Assembly (NCBI RefSeq): GCF_018691265.1
Contig: NW_024881272.1
Location: 21,565,323 to 21,629,322, forward strand
DNA length: 64,000 nt
Direction: 5' to 3'
Source of the DNA: Tyto alba
Lineage: Eukaryota > Chordata > Aves > Strigiformes > Tytonidae
The notes below the pieces were generated by a model. It saw only the letters and a program-made list of their open reading frames with translations. It had not been told where the DNA came from and did no database searches. This document shows, piece by piece, positions 51,601 to 64,000 of this stretch (position 1 is the first letter of the stretch; the number at the start of each line of letters is the position of its first letter). The position numbers and the translations under genes are program-made.

Positions 51601-54600
51601 TGTAGAAAGAATATGAAGTTTATGGAGACTCAGGGACTCAAATTCCTCAGTTCTCTTCCATTGTAAAATTCAACTTGAAATAGGGACATAAATTTTGCAT
51701 TTTTCCTTTCATATTTCACCAAAACAAAACTAGCATATCTTTTAGAAAAATACGAGTTTGCAGCCTGACAAGATTTTGCACTGGTCTTGGAAGAACCACT
51801 TCTGAGCTAGTTGGTCTTATTTTGATTATTGTCAGAGTACTTGGGCAGCAGGCTTTTGGTAGCTCTAGGAAAACAATTACTGCTCAAGTTGGTAATGAAT
51901 TTTGAAAATCAAAAACTGTGGGTTTTTAAAAGGTATAAAAATTTTGTATGTTTAAATAGATCCAAATTGCCCAGTAAGAGGTAAAATCTTAAATAACATT
52001 TTTAGCATACTGATACAAGTCTTCAAGCTCTATTCTCTATCTGGAATTCTGTGATTTCTATCAGTTTATATCTACAAATACTGTTATCCAATTGATGCTG
52101 TAGTCACTATTGGTAAAGTAGATACTGTAAGCTTGGAGTCTCTGCTCGAGCCCAGTGCAGAAGTGCTTCACAAACAGGCCATGTCATAATAGATATGAGA
52201 CAGCATTTTTTTTTCATGTGCAGCATGGGAAGTAGATAAGTAAAATTTACACTAACCAAGGTCCAACTGAATGGTAGATAGTATTTCAAGTGTCATTGAA
52301 GTTCATACTGTGAGTTACACCATAAGAGGAAATATTCCTTGTAGAAAGTTCTATATCACCTAGCTCAGTTAGTTTCTTAATAAGCAAAATCTGCTGTCCT
52401 TGAATTTACCAATATTCCTAACTTAGACAAATATGAGTATGAATTCTGCCAGAACAAGGTCAGTCTCACTGATTTAAAAGCAAGGTTTTAAACTCTTTTT
52501 AATGGAGTAATGATTAGAAAAGTTGGGGTACCTGACACTAGACAAGTAGAAAATTTATAACAGACAAGACCCCTTCCACTCTGTAGTAGGTTCAGTCACT
52601 ATAAACAGTCATTTTAGAAAGTTACCATAGAAGCATCTTTCATCTTAGTTTGCTTCACTGAAAACAGGTTTATGTAATATTTTGGTCCTTGATCCTCATT
52701 GGGCCCTAAGTCATGACTGTAACCATCACCTCCTGGGTAGGTAATATTATTCATCTGATTTTTCCTTACTTTTTGTTACACAGATGTGTCACAATATGAT
52801 CTCCTTGATACTGACTGGGATTCTGATATTTTAATTTAAAGCTCTTTAGCATGTTTTTCAGTAATAAATTAACCTATTTTATGATACTTTGTAAACTTTA
52901 CTGACAAACATCTACTGATTTCTCTTTTGATTCCTATGTTCTTGAGCTTCCTGCACTGAAAGCAGTATAGTTTACAAAGATTTGAGATTATCCCTGGAAT
53001 CTACCTTTGTCAGGATTCTTAAAAAATGTTTTCACTATCTTACAACTTTCTTGTCTTCTGTATCATTTTTATTTTTCCTTTTTATTTTTTTCTTATGATA
53101 ATTAAGAAATGTTTAACAAGAACTCTGTGAAAGAAACCAAAGTTATAAGAATTTACATTTCATTTAAATATTTAAATTGGTTTATATCTTCAGATTTAAA
53201 GAAAATGTGCCTTGGTTTTGTTTGGTGCTCCTGTATGTGTATGTATGTTATATGCATGCATGTTTGTACATCTTAGACTGCTTCATCTGAATTTAAGAAG
53301 CTGGGTTTGTAGGAGTGTCATGCAGTTTTTGTAATTATTAGATCATTGCAGCTTGGGAGAGTTTTATGATAAACAGAATCTTTTTGGTTCTTATCACAAA
53401 AGGTGCAGCTGATGTTGCAATAGTGTATGTATGCCAGAGTGATGTATCATTTCTATCAGTCTAAATACATGAAGAGAAGGTGTTTTAATGTATTTTATGA
53501 GCAGCACAGATGGGAATTATCAAACAAGTGTTTAGAGAAATATCATAATGTTTTCTAGGTATAGATACTTCTATCATGTCAGAATCTCCCTGGTCTGGTT
53601 TTCTCTCCCCATAGCATAATGATCAGAACAGTCATGCAGACTGAAAGGCTTTTAAACTAGAAAGGAACAGAGTGGTGTGTTCAGAAGTTGCATCTCTAGC
53701 CTCCAGATCTGTCACTGAACTCACCTGGGATGAACTGGATACCAAAAAGCAAAAGCTTTAACTACACAGAGCTCAATAGTTGTGCCCGTACCTTAAGATA
53801 GCTAAGAATCAGCTATCAAAGACCTGTTTTAAGAAGTGAATCAATGGAAAGCATCCTGCTTGCCAAGTGTTTACTCTTAGCAAACAAACTGTGCTTTGAT
53901 GACAGGGTTTACGTTGCCACTCATTAAATAACTGTATATATGTTTTTGCTTTTACATCTTTGTTGAACATTTTACATGTGTAAAATTAAACATGAGTTGA
54001 GACTTCACTACTATTCTGAGACCATTTGGTCTAGGCAATGAATAAGTTTGCCAGTGAATTTTAAACATCTGATGGAGGTAATAAAGGGAGATTTTTGTTA
54101 GTTAGGTCAAAATTGACATCATGTTTACCCTTTGCAGTGTTCAGCTGCTCATAGCGGTGAGAAAGGAAGTCTGGACGATGTTTTCCTACATTCACTTTTT
54201 TTTCAGCTTATTGTCTTGTCATAGGAAAATACACCTATCTCAATATATGGTTTTATTTTAAATGCTCACAATAAAATATTAAAGCATATGGAAAGTGCAT
54301 ATGCTCTTGGCACATCCTATGAGGATCAGAGCTGTCTAGTTTAACAGAACTGATAATGTTCTAAAAATATTCGATATATCCTTCAGAGTTTTCTAGAAAA
54401 GTCACAGTTGCTATAAAGTTGCTTTAAATACATGTACCAAGGACATAATTCATGACTAAACATTTTCGAACTATCTTGGAAACAGTTATCTTATTTCAGG
54501 AGTATATAATTATTTTGGGTCAATTACACTTTAGCATGTGAGTAAATATTTCATATGCTTAGTATTAGGTGAATATAACATTAGGGAACAATACAGAACT

Positions 54601-55478
54601 GTTTGACATCATGTGCCCAGAGACCATCTGCTAAATCCCCAGCTGGATATTTGCATGAGGTTTACCCAGTTTATACACAGAATTTTCAGTGTCTTTACAG
54701 ATGTAGCAGTGAACATTTCTTGTGTCAGTTGAGACTTTTTTGCTAAAATTAATCCATTGCTTGTAAATTGAAGCTACCCCACTGTGTTGGGGGTTGAAGA
54801 AGACAATGCTGTTACAGATTCATTATATCTGCAATAAAAGGCATATGAAGGCCATGCGATGCAGTCTTTCTTCTCTGAGGAAGTATTTCCAATGCAGTCT
54901 ATTTTTCCAATGTTGTATTCTGTTAGTTCAAAATGCTACATACAGATCAGGTTTATGCTATAAAAGGGGAAAAAGGTAACAAACTTAATGACAACAACGA
55001 GATGCAAATCCATTTTTAATCAAAGATACACAGAAAGAAATCAACAAAATACCCAATAAAGGCAAGCAGTAATATGAAGTTCAAAAATTTTAGGTGAATA
55101 TACCTCCAGACAGTAGCCCACTTACAGATTTTGCAGATTGGCAGGCCCAAATGTTGCTGCTGATCATAGTAACTAGCAGAGATAATGTCAAAATTCTGTA
55201 ACAGGCACTGGATAGGACAAAAACCCTAGAAAGTGGATAAATAGAAAAATGCTTTACAATTTCAAAAGCAGCTTTCTATACTACAAAAATAAAATAATTT
55301 TTCACACAGGTACCAGCAATGTGCTGCAGTATAAAATTTCAAAGATGATAGAATTGTTAAAAGAAGATGTTTAGGATAGAGAGACAAAAGGGATATACTT
55401 TTTTTCCTTTATTTTAATCTATTAATTGGTTTAATATGCTGTGTAGTACTCTAGTTATTTTATAAACTGTTTTGTTTA

Positions 55479-55521
55479 AGAAGGAGAAAGAAGCAAGAGA
55501 AAGAGAGAAAGATAAGAAAAA
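55479..55521. repeat. Polypurine (GA)-rich tract
   Basis: About 43 bases of A and G with a single C and a single T (GGAGAAAGAAGCAAGAGAAAG and onward). Tracts like this can form triplex DNA; no mirror symmetry long enough to assert it. Confidence 0.8.
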
Positions 55522-55766
55522 TTCCTTTCAGAGACAGCTCTGAAATGATCTTGTACTCAATATTAGATAATGGATTCAGCTTTCTGGTTATGGTACTCCT
55601 TGGCACCATCTTTTTTTAGCAGTCTCCTTGAATCAGTATTTCTGTTTCTCTATTCAAAACAAACATAACAGGAATCTTGTTAGATCTTTGGTTTCTAGAG
55701 GTTGCCCAGGTAGCAGAGAGGCCAAGGTTATCTTTTCCACTCGTGCTTCCTAGAAATTATCACACT

Positions 55767-55768
<2 letters not shown>

Positions 55769-55797
<29 letters not shown>
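55769..55797. repeat. T29 homopolymer
   Basis: Twenty-nine T. As a minus-strand A29 it could be a retroposon tail, but no retrocopy is recognisable on the right-hand side. Confidence 0.95.
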
Positions 55798-56242
55798 CTT
55801 CCTTAGATATAGGAATAGTAACATCTTTTTCTTTCTTGTTTTCTAAGTCTTGGTATATTACATCAGTGTACTATCATCCCCATCCAATCCTGTACTTTAA
55901 ATTCACTGGAAGCCTATGTAAGTAAAGAATGAGTTACATGTTCATTAAGTGACATTTGATGTCACGTTTTACTAGCATCAATTCAGTTTCATAATGCTTG
56001 TCTTTCTTAATGGAATAGTGACAAACCCACTTAGCTTACAGTCTTGATTTGCTTAACCAAGCATGTGTCTAGTGTGTCATCCTCTAAGCAGCAGAGTGAT
56101 GATATCTGTGCAACTGGTACCCCAGTCAGTATCTTTTTAATCTTGGGACTGAATTGCACTTCAATGTATGTTCAGATAAATAAACACTTGAATAAAACAC
56201 CTTACATTAATGGACTATTTATCCAGACTGCCTAGCTCGTAA

Positions 56243-56264
56243 TTTTTTTTTTTTTCAAAAAAAA
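56243..56264. repeat. T13-C-A8 inverted homopolymers
   Basis: Thirteen T, one C, eight A: a small AT hairpin of low complexity. Confidence 0.85.
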
Positions 56265-56613
56265 TGATAAACTGAATTATCTTGTGGTTTGATTGCAAAG
56301 AGGAGATTATTTGGAACCAGGAATTTTTTGTAAGCTTCCCTGATTTTTCAATTTGTACTCCATTCTGGCATTTCAGAGCCTGAACTTCTTGAACATTAAT
56401 CCTTCTTCCATTTTTTTTCTTCCCTTTGGATAGCTGTTGAGTTATGAAATAGATACATCAAAATATTTTTTGTAAAATATTTAATTATGAGTTGATTTTC
56501 CATGGGCCATTCACAAGACTATGAAAGTATTTTAATGAGTTTTTTATTACTTTAAATATTCTGTATATTTTCAGAGTGCCTGGATCTACTCTGAACTTTA
56601 AAGAATGACAACA

Positions 56614-56630
56614 TTTTTTTTTTTTTTTTT
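56614..56630. repeat. T17 homopolymer
   Basis: Seventeen T after GACAACA. Confidence 0.95.
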
Positions 56631-56950
56631 ATTTCCTACTTGTTATTCCCTTCATCTGATACAAATATTACATCTTAATTTACAAGTTATGATACAAAAA
56701 GAATGGAAAGAAAATGAAACAAGTAAAACTTTTTGTAAAAAATCTGTATTGAGTTGTTTTCCTTTGGTCTATACCAAATTTTGAACAGTAATATTTAATT
56801 TTCCTAGGCTTTCATGTGGATAATACTGAGAATTTATTTGTCTGTATACCTAGAAAAGACAGGTCTCAGTCCCCTGAGGCAAAGTTGGGCTGTAGATGAT
56901 TGCTTATATTCCAGTTCTCAATTTTGTAAGCTTGTTTTTTTTAATTACAG

Positions 56951-57174
56951 TCTCCTAGCAGTTTCTTTATTCCCATTAGGACTCAAGTCTAAATCCATCA
57001 GATTCCATGAAGCTGCTTCTGGTTTTACCATCCATTATCAGGGAAAAGCTGATAATACCTTTAGAACAGAACCCACTGCTGTAATAGGTGTTTCTCAGCA
57101 AATGTTTGATGCTTCCTGGAGTATCTTCTTCATTGTGAGTTACTTACAACAACTAGGAATATTGTCTTGTCTAG
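56951..57174 (+). other. Candidate internal exon inside the longest ORF
   Basis: The longest ORF in the window (143 codons, ATG at 56,814, stop at 57,243-57,245) contains an exon-like segment. A strong acceptor, a T8 tract ending in AATTACAG, precedes 56,951, and a good donor, CTAG|GTAAGC, follows 57,174. The segment is 224 nt and open in one plus frame only. A longer version uses the acceptor TTTTCCTAG before 56,808 (367 nt, also fully open). The translation (for example GFTIHYQGKADNTF around 57,020-57,060) matches no family I know, and no signal peptide or clear domain is visible. In DNA this A+T-rich, an ORF of this size is only mildly surprising, so it may be a pseudo-exon. No neighbouring exon was found. 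Confidence 0.2.
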
Positions 57175-57245
57175 GTAAGCCATGCTCAGTTATTAAATTA
57201 AAAATATCCATGAGAGATACTAGAGCACCATGGGAAGTTTTATAA

Positions 57246-59479
57246 CCATAAAAGTCCTGATATATGTGTTGTCTATCAAGGTGTAAATGGGATGGAACCA
57301 GTCCTGGAAGCATATTTTTCTGAGAGACTACATTTCTTTCCTGAATAAAGAATTCTGAAGACTGCTGAAGCCCGTAGATCTTCTGATCCCCTAAATCTCT
57401 CTGCCAAGCATTTGAATATTTGAGAAATTATTTCTCTCTGTCTATTAAATGACCCTCTCAAGCTCCACTGTCACCCTCAGCTCTATGAGAAATATTATAG
57501 ACATCATTTTTGCATACCTCATCTGAACTTGGAAAAATGAAAACCACAGCAAAAGGATCTTTCTGTCTTTTTAATGATGTTGTTTGCCCTAGTAACACAT
57601 AAGGCAACTGCAATAACAAGATATGAGTTCCTGACTGAAAACAGAATTGGTAAAGGAATTCTTCAGGAAAGTCTTGTGCCATATGTACTTGATTGTCATG
57701 AAAGGTTAAACTATAAATTAAAATTCCTATTGACTGTGAAGCTCCGAGGAGAACAGCCTTGAGCAAAAGCAGCATCTCATGAGATAGAGACCCAAACTAC
57801 TTGGGTCACTAATTACTACTAGGAGTGCCAATAGCCAGTCTTCCAGGGAACTATAATCCTGGCTCATGACTCTGCCATTAACTGTCCTAGGCAAGGGATG
57901 CTTAGCAACATTTGACATCTGATGAATGAGTCCCAGACCAGCAGAGCAGTGAATATAGGAAAGGGGAAAAATCATCCAGGACCGGGAGTATCCTGTTCTA
58001 AAAAGCTTTTGGTAAAATATTTTACAGTGCAAAATATATATTTGTAGGATACTTTTTTTAAGACTATGGTATAAATAAAAAGAAAAAATTTGATTCCAAG
58101 AGCTGTATAAAATAGATTTCAGAAACCTAGGAGACTTTAAATCATTGCCAAAGGTTTGTGTTTGAAAAACACATGGAAAATCTTTTTGTGGTGTAATGTT
58201 GAGAGGTTTTTGTAAGACCAGGCTCCCAGACCTTTTACACTAACTCTCACTAAAAGCATATAGGTAAACCCCAGCACTACCAACAGAAAGGTATTTTATT
58301 TTTCTGCTAGGATTCAAATGTCTCACCAACAGATCTATAAAGAGGTAAATACTGTTACAACCCTACAATCTGACTCATCTAAAATAATTGTGTTTCTGTA
58401 AACATCATCAAAGAGGTTTCTGCTTGTTCAACAGCTTGCTTTTTTTCTTCCCCTCTTATCAATGAGTCTTGAAAACTGAAAAACATGGTGCAAGTATGAA
58501 ATGCAGTAATTTAACTGTAATTTTCACAGAAAAAGTGTTGATGTTAAATACAAATAAATTAGGCAAACCATTGCCTTTAAATACATTTAATCTAATTAAT
58601 TAAAATACTTGTAGATAAAATCTGTAGTAGCACTGGTGCTGTTTCCTTTCTCTTCCATTCTTTCAAAAGAAGAAAAATTGTTCAATTATTTTGCTTCTGG
58701 TTAATTTATTATAACAGTCTGTTTTGCCAGAGCATTCTGCCCTTCATTCCTGGTAAATGTTCCTTATTAATACACTGCAGTGGAATTTTACTGAAAATAC
58801 TAATATGGCTGCTTGCATAGCACCTGTCATTTGGAATTCTATAATATAAACCCTACAGATTCTGACGGAAACATAAACAGAATACAGATTTGCCAATGCA
58901 GCAAGCATCTTTAATAATCTGTAGAGTTTGTAAGTTTTCAATGTTACTGAAATGCCTTTCAGCCTTTTAACAGAGATGAGACTTTGCTGTAAGAAATCAG
59001 ATGGAGGTTGAACTGAAATATTTCACTAGAATGTATCCTCTCATATTAAAATATGTTATGCCTTTATTCATCAAATAGTCTTGATTTTTCCCATGCATTC
59101 AAATGCTAAAAACCTGTAAAATTCAAGTTTCTTTTCATTTTATCAGTGTGACTCAAATTTAATTCAATCTTGACCACTGTGGCTCCTAAATCACAAAGTA
59201 ATCAATTGTGCTTCCTGTAAAATGAACTGAGAAAAGTTTACCATTTTATGAGCTCACTGCCTGTGCAAGACATCTCGTTTAGAACACTTAGTAAACTCCA
59301 CTCTAATCAAATTTAGCATTTAAAACCAGGACTGGCTGTTAATGGTCCAAAAATAGACAAGTCCCTTCTGGAGTACATTTACTTACAAAATCTTATTTAT
59401 TGATGTTTTCTTGAAGAAACTGCTTGTCTTTGTCTATCAGAAATATCAGATGTCAGTTTGGGATGAATAATTATAAGAA
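57246..59479. other. Gene-free sequence with several overlapping ORFs
   Basis: Three successive minus-strand ORFs at 57,276-57,461, 57,458-57,775 and 57,727-58,032 (61, 105 and 101 codons) nearly abut in different frames. None has a motif I can identify. They could be chance or the relic of an old coding or retroviral-type sequence; no diagnostic residues are visible. Confidence 0.4.
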
Positions 59480-59765
59480 AGATTGCATTTATAAAATTAC
59501 AGTGTTAACCGTGTAAATTAACTGTCAATATATACATTCTAAACCTGTGCCAAATAAGCTTTAATAGGAAATATGCAAATTCCCAGAATGCAAATCTAAA
59601 ACTGTCAGATTGCTGATGTTATTTTAAACATTCTTCCTTTTCTTTCACAATTTTGAGCCAAGGGGAAACAGTTCTTTGCAAATCAAGACAGTCTCAAGGG
59701 GCGTACGGGGGGGGATACAATACAGCTGGCATTTACATGGCATCACAATGAAGCATTTTTCTGTG
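59480..59765 (+). promoter_or_regulatory. Possible enhancer-like element with paired octamers
   Basis: Two perfect POU-family octamers (ATGCAAAT) lie at 59,573-59,580 and 59,588-59,595, with starts 15 bp apart and in the same orientation. A related TTGCAAAT is at 59,676-59,683. Between and around them are AAACTGTCAGATTGC and TTAACCGTGTAAATTAAC. A GGGGCGTACGGGGGGGG stretch marks the right side (59,699-59,714). No ORF or repeat explains it. Octamers bind POU/Oct factors in known vertebrate enhancers; function here is inferred only. Confidence 0.3.
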
Positions 59766-62700
59766 CCCTTCTGTTATGTAAGTGACGTCTAAGAAATAAT
59801 GAAGCAAAGAGAAGGTGACATTAAAGTATGAAAGCATGTCCTGTAGGCTTATGAAATTAAGATAGTATTGTAGAAAGAGAATAGGGACTGATTATACCTT
59901 TATATTGTAAAACAAGTAGGATTCTAATTTAACAAATGTTGTTTAATATAAAATTCCTAAAGTAAAAAGCATGCGTAACACTGAAGCACCTCTTCATGGT
60001 AAATCCACTTAGAATTCTTTTATTGAATATAAGTACCTTATGATTCAATTCAACCTTAGAAGTATTATTGTTTGTCCTCCATGAACTGCTGAGAATTTAA
60101 ATTTGTCACTCTGGAGTTAAAAGACCAGCTGGTAGACTGTTTTAGGCCACTGCAATTCTGTCAGTTTTCAGAAAGTTGTAGTACCTGAAGAGTACAGCTC
60201 AAAATGTCTTGTCTCAAATGATGTCTCAGTCTCAGCAAGCTTGAAATGATGAACGAATCTTCCTTTGTGGTAGTATATTTTCTAGAGTGTTTTTCTGGGG
60301 AGGTAGGAACATATCAAACACTTACTTATCCTGACTTTGCTCTGACATACACAGTCAAAGTCATACATCTCAGATGTTCTGTGTCTAAACAAATAGGGTG
60401 AACTATAAAGTTATTCTCAAAGCAACGTATATTGATTATATACACTATAAATTCATCAGTTTAACTTCTAGAAGCCATGCATCTTGACTGTGCTCAGCTG
60501 AATGTCTGGGTATGAGGTTGTCTCTGCTACAACTTACAACCAAACATACTCTTTTTAAGGGTACCATGTATCTGGACCTTATGTGGACGTTCAAGTCTGA
60601 AAGAGGTATATCAGGTAGCAGAAATCCCACTGTTCCCTATTCCTGATTTCCCAGTCATTCTACATCCTGCTTTTCTCTGCCATACATAGATGGAAACAAA
60701 TAACACAAAAGTCACTGTCTGTAATCGCCTTTCAAAGGGATTTTGATTATTCTCAGAAAACTATGAAGAAAACCGGAAGGTTTTGAAGTAGGTTTCCAAA
60801 TATAAAACTGCAGTGGAAGGACAGATTTCACAGTAATTAATAGCCTTACAGACAGCCCTAAACAACATATGAATTGGAACTGAAATGGCAATTTCATAGT
60901 TCAACTCTTCTCAAACATAATATATCCAAAAAATTATCCCAGATAACAATCATCTGTCATAGAACCTTGACCTGGGTATCTGTAGACTAGTCCTTCATCA
61001 ATGCAATATTTTTATGGTCATTCATTTCTCTAAATTCTTGTTCTCAGGGGTCTTTTAAGTTAGTAGAATATTCAAGGCTGGAGAATGTCTTTTCTTGGAT
61101 CATTACTATGTAATATTATTTAATCTTTTAGAATCTTATTGACATGGAGAAGAATTCTTATTCTTGCCCTGGTACCTACCTAACATCTCATTGGCTTGTA
61201 AATTGTAATAGCAATACATGATTGTGTTAGTGTTGTAAGGATGCCAGATTTACCAAGCTACTTATTAACAGTTGCAAAGAAAAAGACCAGGCTGAACAGA
61301 CTGCAATGTTCTCTGAAAACCTTGTTAAATTTTCCACTATTAAACTCTCTCCATTGTAAACTTCCTCTAAGGTCAGGTTTTGAAGCATAAGGAGCTGCTT
61401 CATTATTAAAATTTCCAGTAAAAATTTAAGCCTCAGAAAACTTATGGCAGTTGTTCCTGAAAGCTGTAAGAACTTTTCTCATAATGGTACTTACGTCTAT
61501 CTTAAAATGATAATTAATTAAAATCTACCCTTTGTGACTTAAACTTGGATTTCAAGTTTCTTGAACAACTCAGATTTGCTGCTGTATCTTAAATATTCAA
61601 GTCAACCAGTTTTAATGTGAACCCTTCTAGTTCAATCTTTGCAGTGGCCATTACTGGTATTCTTATGGGTTATTCAAGCCTCAGAGTTGGAAAACTTCTA
61701 TTTTAAATGAACAGATTTCATATAAATTAAATTATGCAAAGCTTAAGGTGCAATAATTTGTGCAGTCTGTTGGTTTGCCCAAACTAAAAATGGGACATGT
61801 GAATGTTTCTTTTTAATTTGAACAATATAAGCATTCAGTTGTTTTGAATATAAAAAGCAGGACAGTCATCATCTCGTATAATCTGGTATGCAAAGAGAGG
61901 AAAAAAATGTGTGTACATGAAAGGCTTAATTCTCTCTTACTTGAAATACAGGTCAGATTTGAACCTACACTGTTCTGATGCATGTTTCATGTCGAGATAA
62001 ACCTACATCATAATTCTATTTAAAAAATACTTTGGAGAAAAGACAATTGGTTAGTAACACATGCATGTCAATTAACATTTTTGTCTCCCTATCAATTAAA
62101 AATACACCTTTGAATGTTGGCAGTTTACCTTTCGGAAGCTAGTGTTTGTTTGCAAGAATACGCAGTTGAATTTTTTAATAAACACATACTTTTATATATA
62201 TGTATTTCTAATTCATGCTTTCAACAAGCATTTAAATTGCATTTATTTTACAAACAGTTTCACATTTTTGAGTATTTTCAAAATATAGCCTTCATTTAAA
62301 ACTGTCCACTGGAAGACAAGTTGCATTTTATACTTCAGAAGGTTGTGTGAGTTAAAATCCTGTAATGTTCTATATTTATAAATATATAATACTTTTCTCT
62401 TTTGAAATCTTATTTGTTAATGTTTAAATATACTGCTAATATATCCTCTTAACATTGCAGTTTCTGATAGATTTGAAATCAAGGAGGCTGAACCTCTGTG
62501 ACTTTTGAAATACCGTAAAGCAACTTTTATTCTTCTCTTAAACATACAAAAGCTTTTCAAAATATGAACACTTCAATGCTTGATTGGAAACATCTGGATT
62601 TTTCACATAGTTTTAAAATATAGAAGGTCCTATCTTTCATCCCACACCTAGATGTATGTTTTTGCCTCTTCCTTTTTCCCGGTTCTAGTTCTCATCACAC

Positions 62701-63942
62701 TACTGGAACTGCCCAGTTTCACTGAGGTCTAGAGTTTACAAAAAGAAGAGTACCAAAATGTGCAATAGAGGGCAAAGGAGATGGAGGACTACAGTAGCTG
62801 AGAGAATTTGAAACAGCCTTTGATTTTGGGAATATTTTCATCTGCACAGGCACAGAAGTGTGAGTAAGGAAGTATTCTGTTCTGGGAAAAAAAAAAAAAA
62901 AAAAACAACAAAGTCAACCTAGAAGAGACAACTGCCCTTCATACATTTCATGGAACTCATATATCTTCCTTCATGTATCTCTGTATACTTGTATCTCTGT
63001 AAATGGTTTGTGCAAACAAGTTTAGGTGACTGGTGACGTGGGGATCCTATCTAGCATCTCAACACAATTGAAGTTATTGTACTTATGGGTATATTTGCAG
63101 AGTAATCTCACTCTTGATTTTGCTGTCCATCGAATAAGAAGTAGGTAAAAGCATAGCTTTTTTCTCTACTATTTCTGATCAAGCACAGCCATACAAGGGG
63201 ACTATACAGGGAAATTCATCTTCTTAACACCAAAGATTATGTAATGATTTTTATTTTTCATAAATCTTAACTCTGAGCCATATAAATATTTTGTGTTGTT
63301 CTGAAATTGCAATCTAATTTGACTGCAACTGCAATTTAACTGAAACAGCATTTTTAACAGCCTCTTAAAAAATCCTAAACCTACTTGAAGCCACTAGAGA
63401 TGCTGAAATTTTTATACATGAATTTGTACTTTGGAAGACCTAAGAATCTTTATAAGGACTATCTTTCAAGAGTAAATAAACACCCCACACCACCTGTGAT
63501 TCTCTTCACTCTCATGCCCAGTATTTGCCACATAATAAAACTTCTCTGTCACATCAAACTTAAATTGTAAGTAATTGTTCTCTGTGTCTTCTACATAAGA
63601 GGATATGGTACCCAGCAGAATATACAGGTTGCTATACATGTCACTGTTCTGCTGTTGTGGCAAACGATTGTGTTCTTGGGACTCCTGCTATCAATATGAA
63701 ACTTCAGGTTTACTACATTACATTATTGAATTCAAACAGGTACTGTATTTCCATCGTCCAGAAACTGACTCCTGTTGAAAAGGTTCCATTTATATGCACA
63801 GGAATACCATTTAAGTATATTTTTACTGTTGCTGCCAACCTAAGTTTGGACACCTAACAAAATGTCTACTGAGAAACAGGTCAAAACGAAGTTTCTCACG
63901 AGATGTTTTGTCTAAATTCATGTTAAAAGACTGGAAGGTTGG
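59766..63942. other. Gene-free AT-rich sequence
   Basis: Unique DNA with ORFs of at most 66 codons and one A19 run. Nothing else distinctive. Confidence 0.6.
62887..62905. repeat. A19 homopolymer
   Basis: Nineteen A followed by CAACAAAG. No retroposon body recognised. Confidence 0.95.
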
Positions 63943-63980
63943 GTTTTGTTTTTTGTTTTTTGTTTTTTTTTTTTTTTTTT
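63943..63980. repeat. (GTTTTTT)n passing into T18
   Basis: GTTTT/GTTTTTT units end in an uninterrupted T run (63,963-63,980) at the right edge of the window. Confidence 0.9.
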
Positions 63981-64000
63981 CCGTTCAGTCTTGTGTGCTG

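Larger units (their letters stand above)
45181..55768. other. Gene-free AT-rich sequence
   Basis: Unique DNA with T19, (TG)15, T/G-rich and polypurine tracts and the candidate element at 46.25 kb. ORFs are at most 91 codons; the 91-codon one at 45,568 runs through a T-rich tract. Confidence 0.6.

Noticed and set aside
1..64000. Search for tRNA, rRNA, CRISPR, phage, transposase or viral genes
   Set aside because: No cloverleaf A/B boxes, rRNA words, regular spacer arrays or recognisable mobile-element ORFs were seen by eye. Degraded fragments could still be missed without a profile search.

Overview
This is an A+T-rich vertebrate nuclear window with no recognisable protein-coding gene. It is most likely from a bird. 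The best lineage marker is one 5'-truncated CR1 LINE 3' end at about 44,941-45,180 (minus strand), of the type that dominates avian genomes. Degraded MIR/L2-like SINE pieces (7.64-7.79, 8.17-8.32, 12.36-12.55 and 22.32-22.50 kb, with weaker ones at 6.43 and 39.34 kb) and one amniote retroposon tail (2.43-2.51 kb) fit an old, slowly turning over sauropsid locus. Low repeat density, short ORFs that look random, and many homopolymer runs and microsatellites are what an avian gene desert or a very large intron looks like. I cannot name the locus.

Layout. 0-8.3 kb: unique AT-rich DNA with four or five old retroposon remnants and one conserved-element-like stretch (5.36-5.64 kb). 8.3-22.5 kb: unique DNA with a regulatory-looking block near 9.5-9.78 kb, two further SINE fossils and long A runs (25 A at 11.34 kb, 42 A at 18.02 kb). 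22.5-42.4 kb: almost featureless apart from microsatellites, small hairpins and a strand-asymmetric A/C tract at 34.82 kb. 42.4-45.2 kb: the compositional outlier. It holds a GC-rich, exon-like island (42,439-42,828) with an acceptor and two good donors, two further GC-elevated patches, then the CR1 copy. 45.2-64 kb: AT-rich DNA with a possible regulatory block at 46.25-46.56 kb, a (TG)15 repeat, a candidate exon at 56.95-57.17 kb inside the longest ORF, and a block with paired octamer motifs at 59.5-59.76 kb.

No operon, CRISPR, phage, bacterial or toxin content is present, and I found no convincing novel molecular system. The most useful leads are the two exon-like segments (42.4 and 56.9 kb) and the candidate conserved noncoding elements. 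All need alignment or RNA evidence that I cannot produce here. Repeat family calls come from remembered consensus sequences, not from a database run, and percentages are hand counts.
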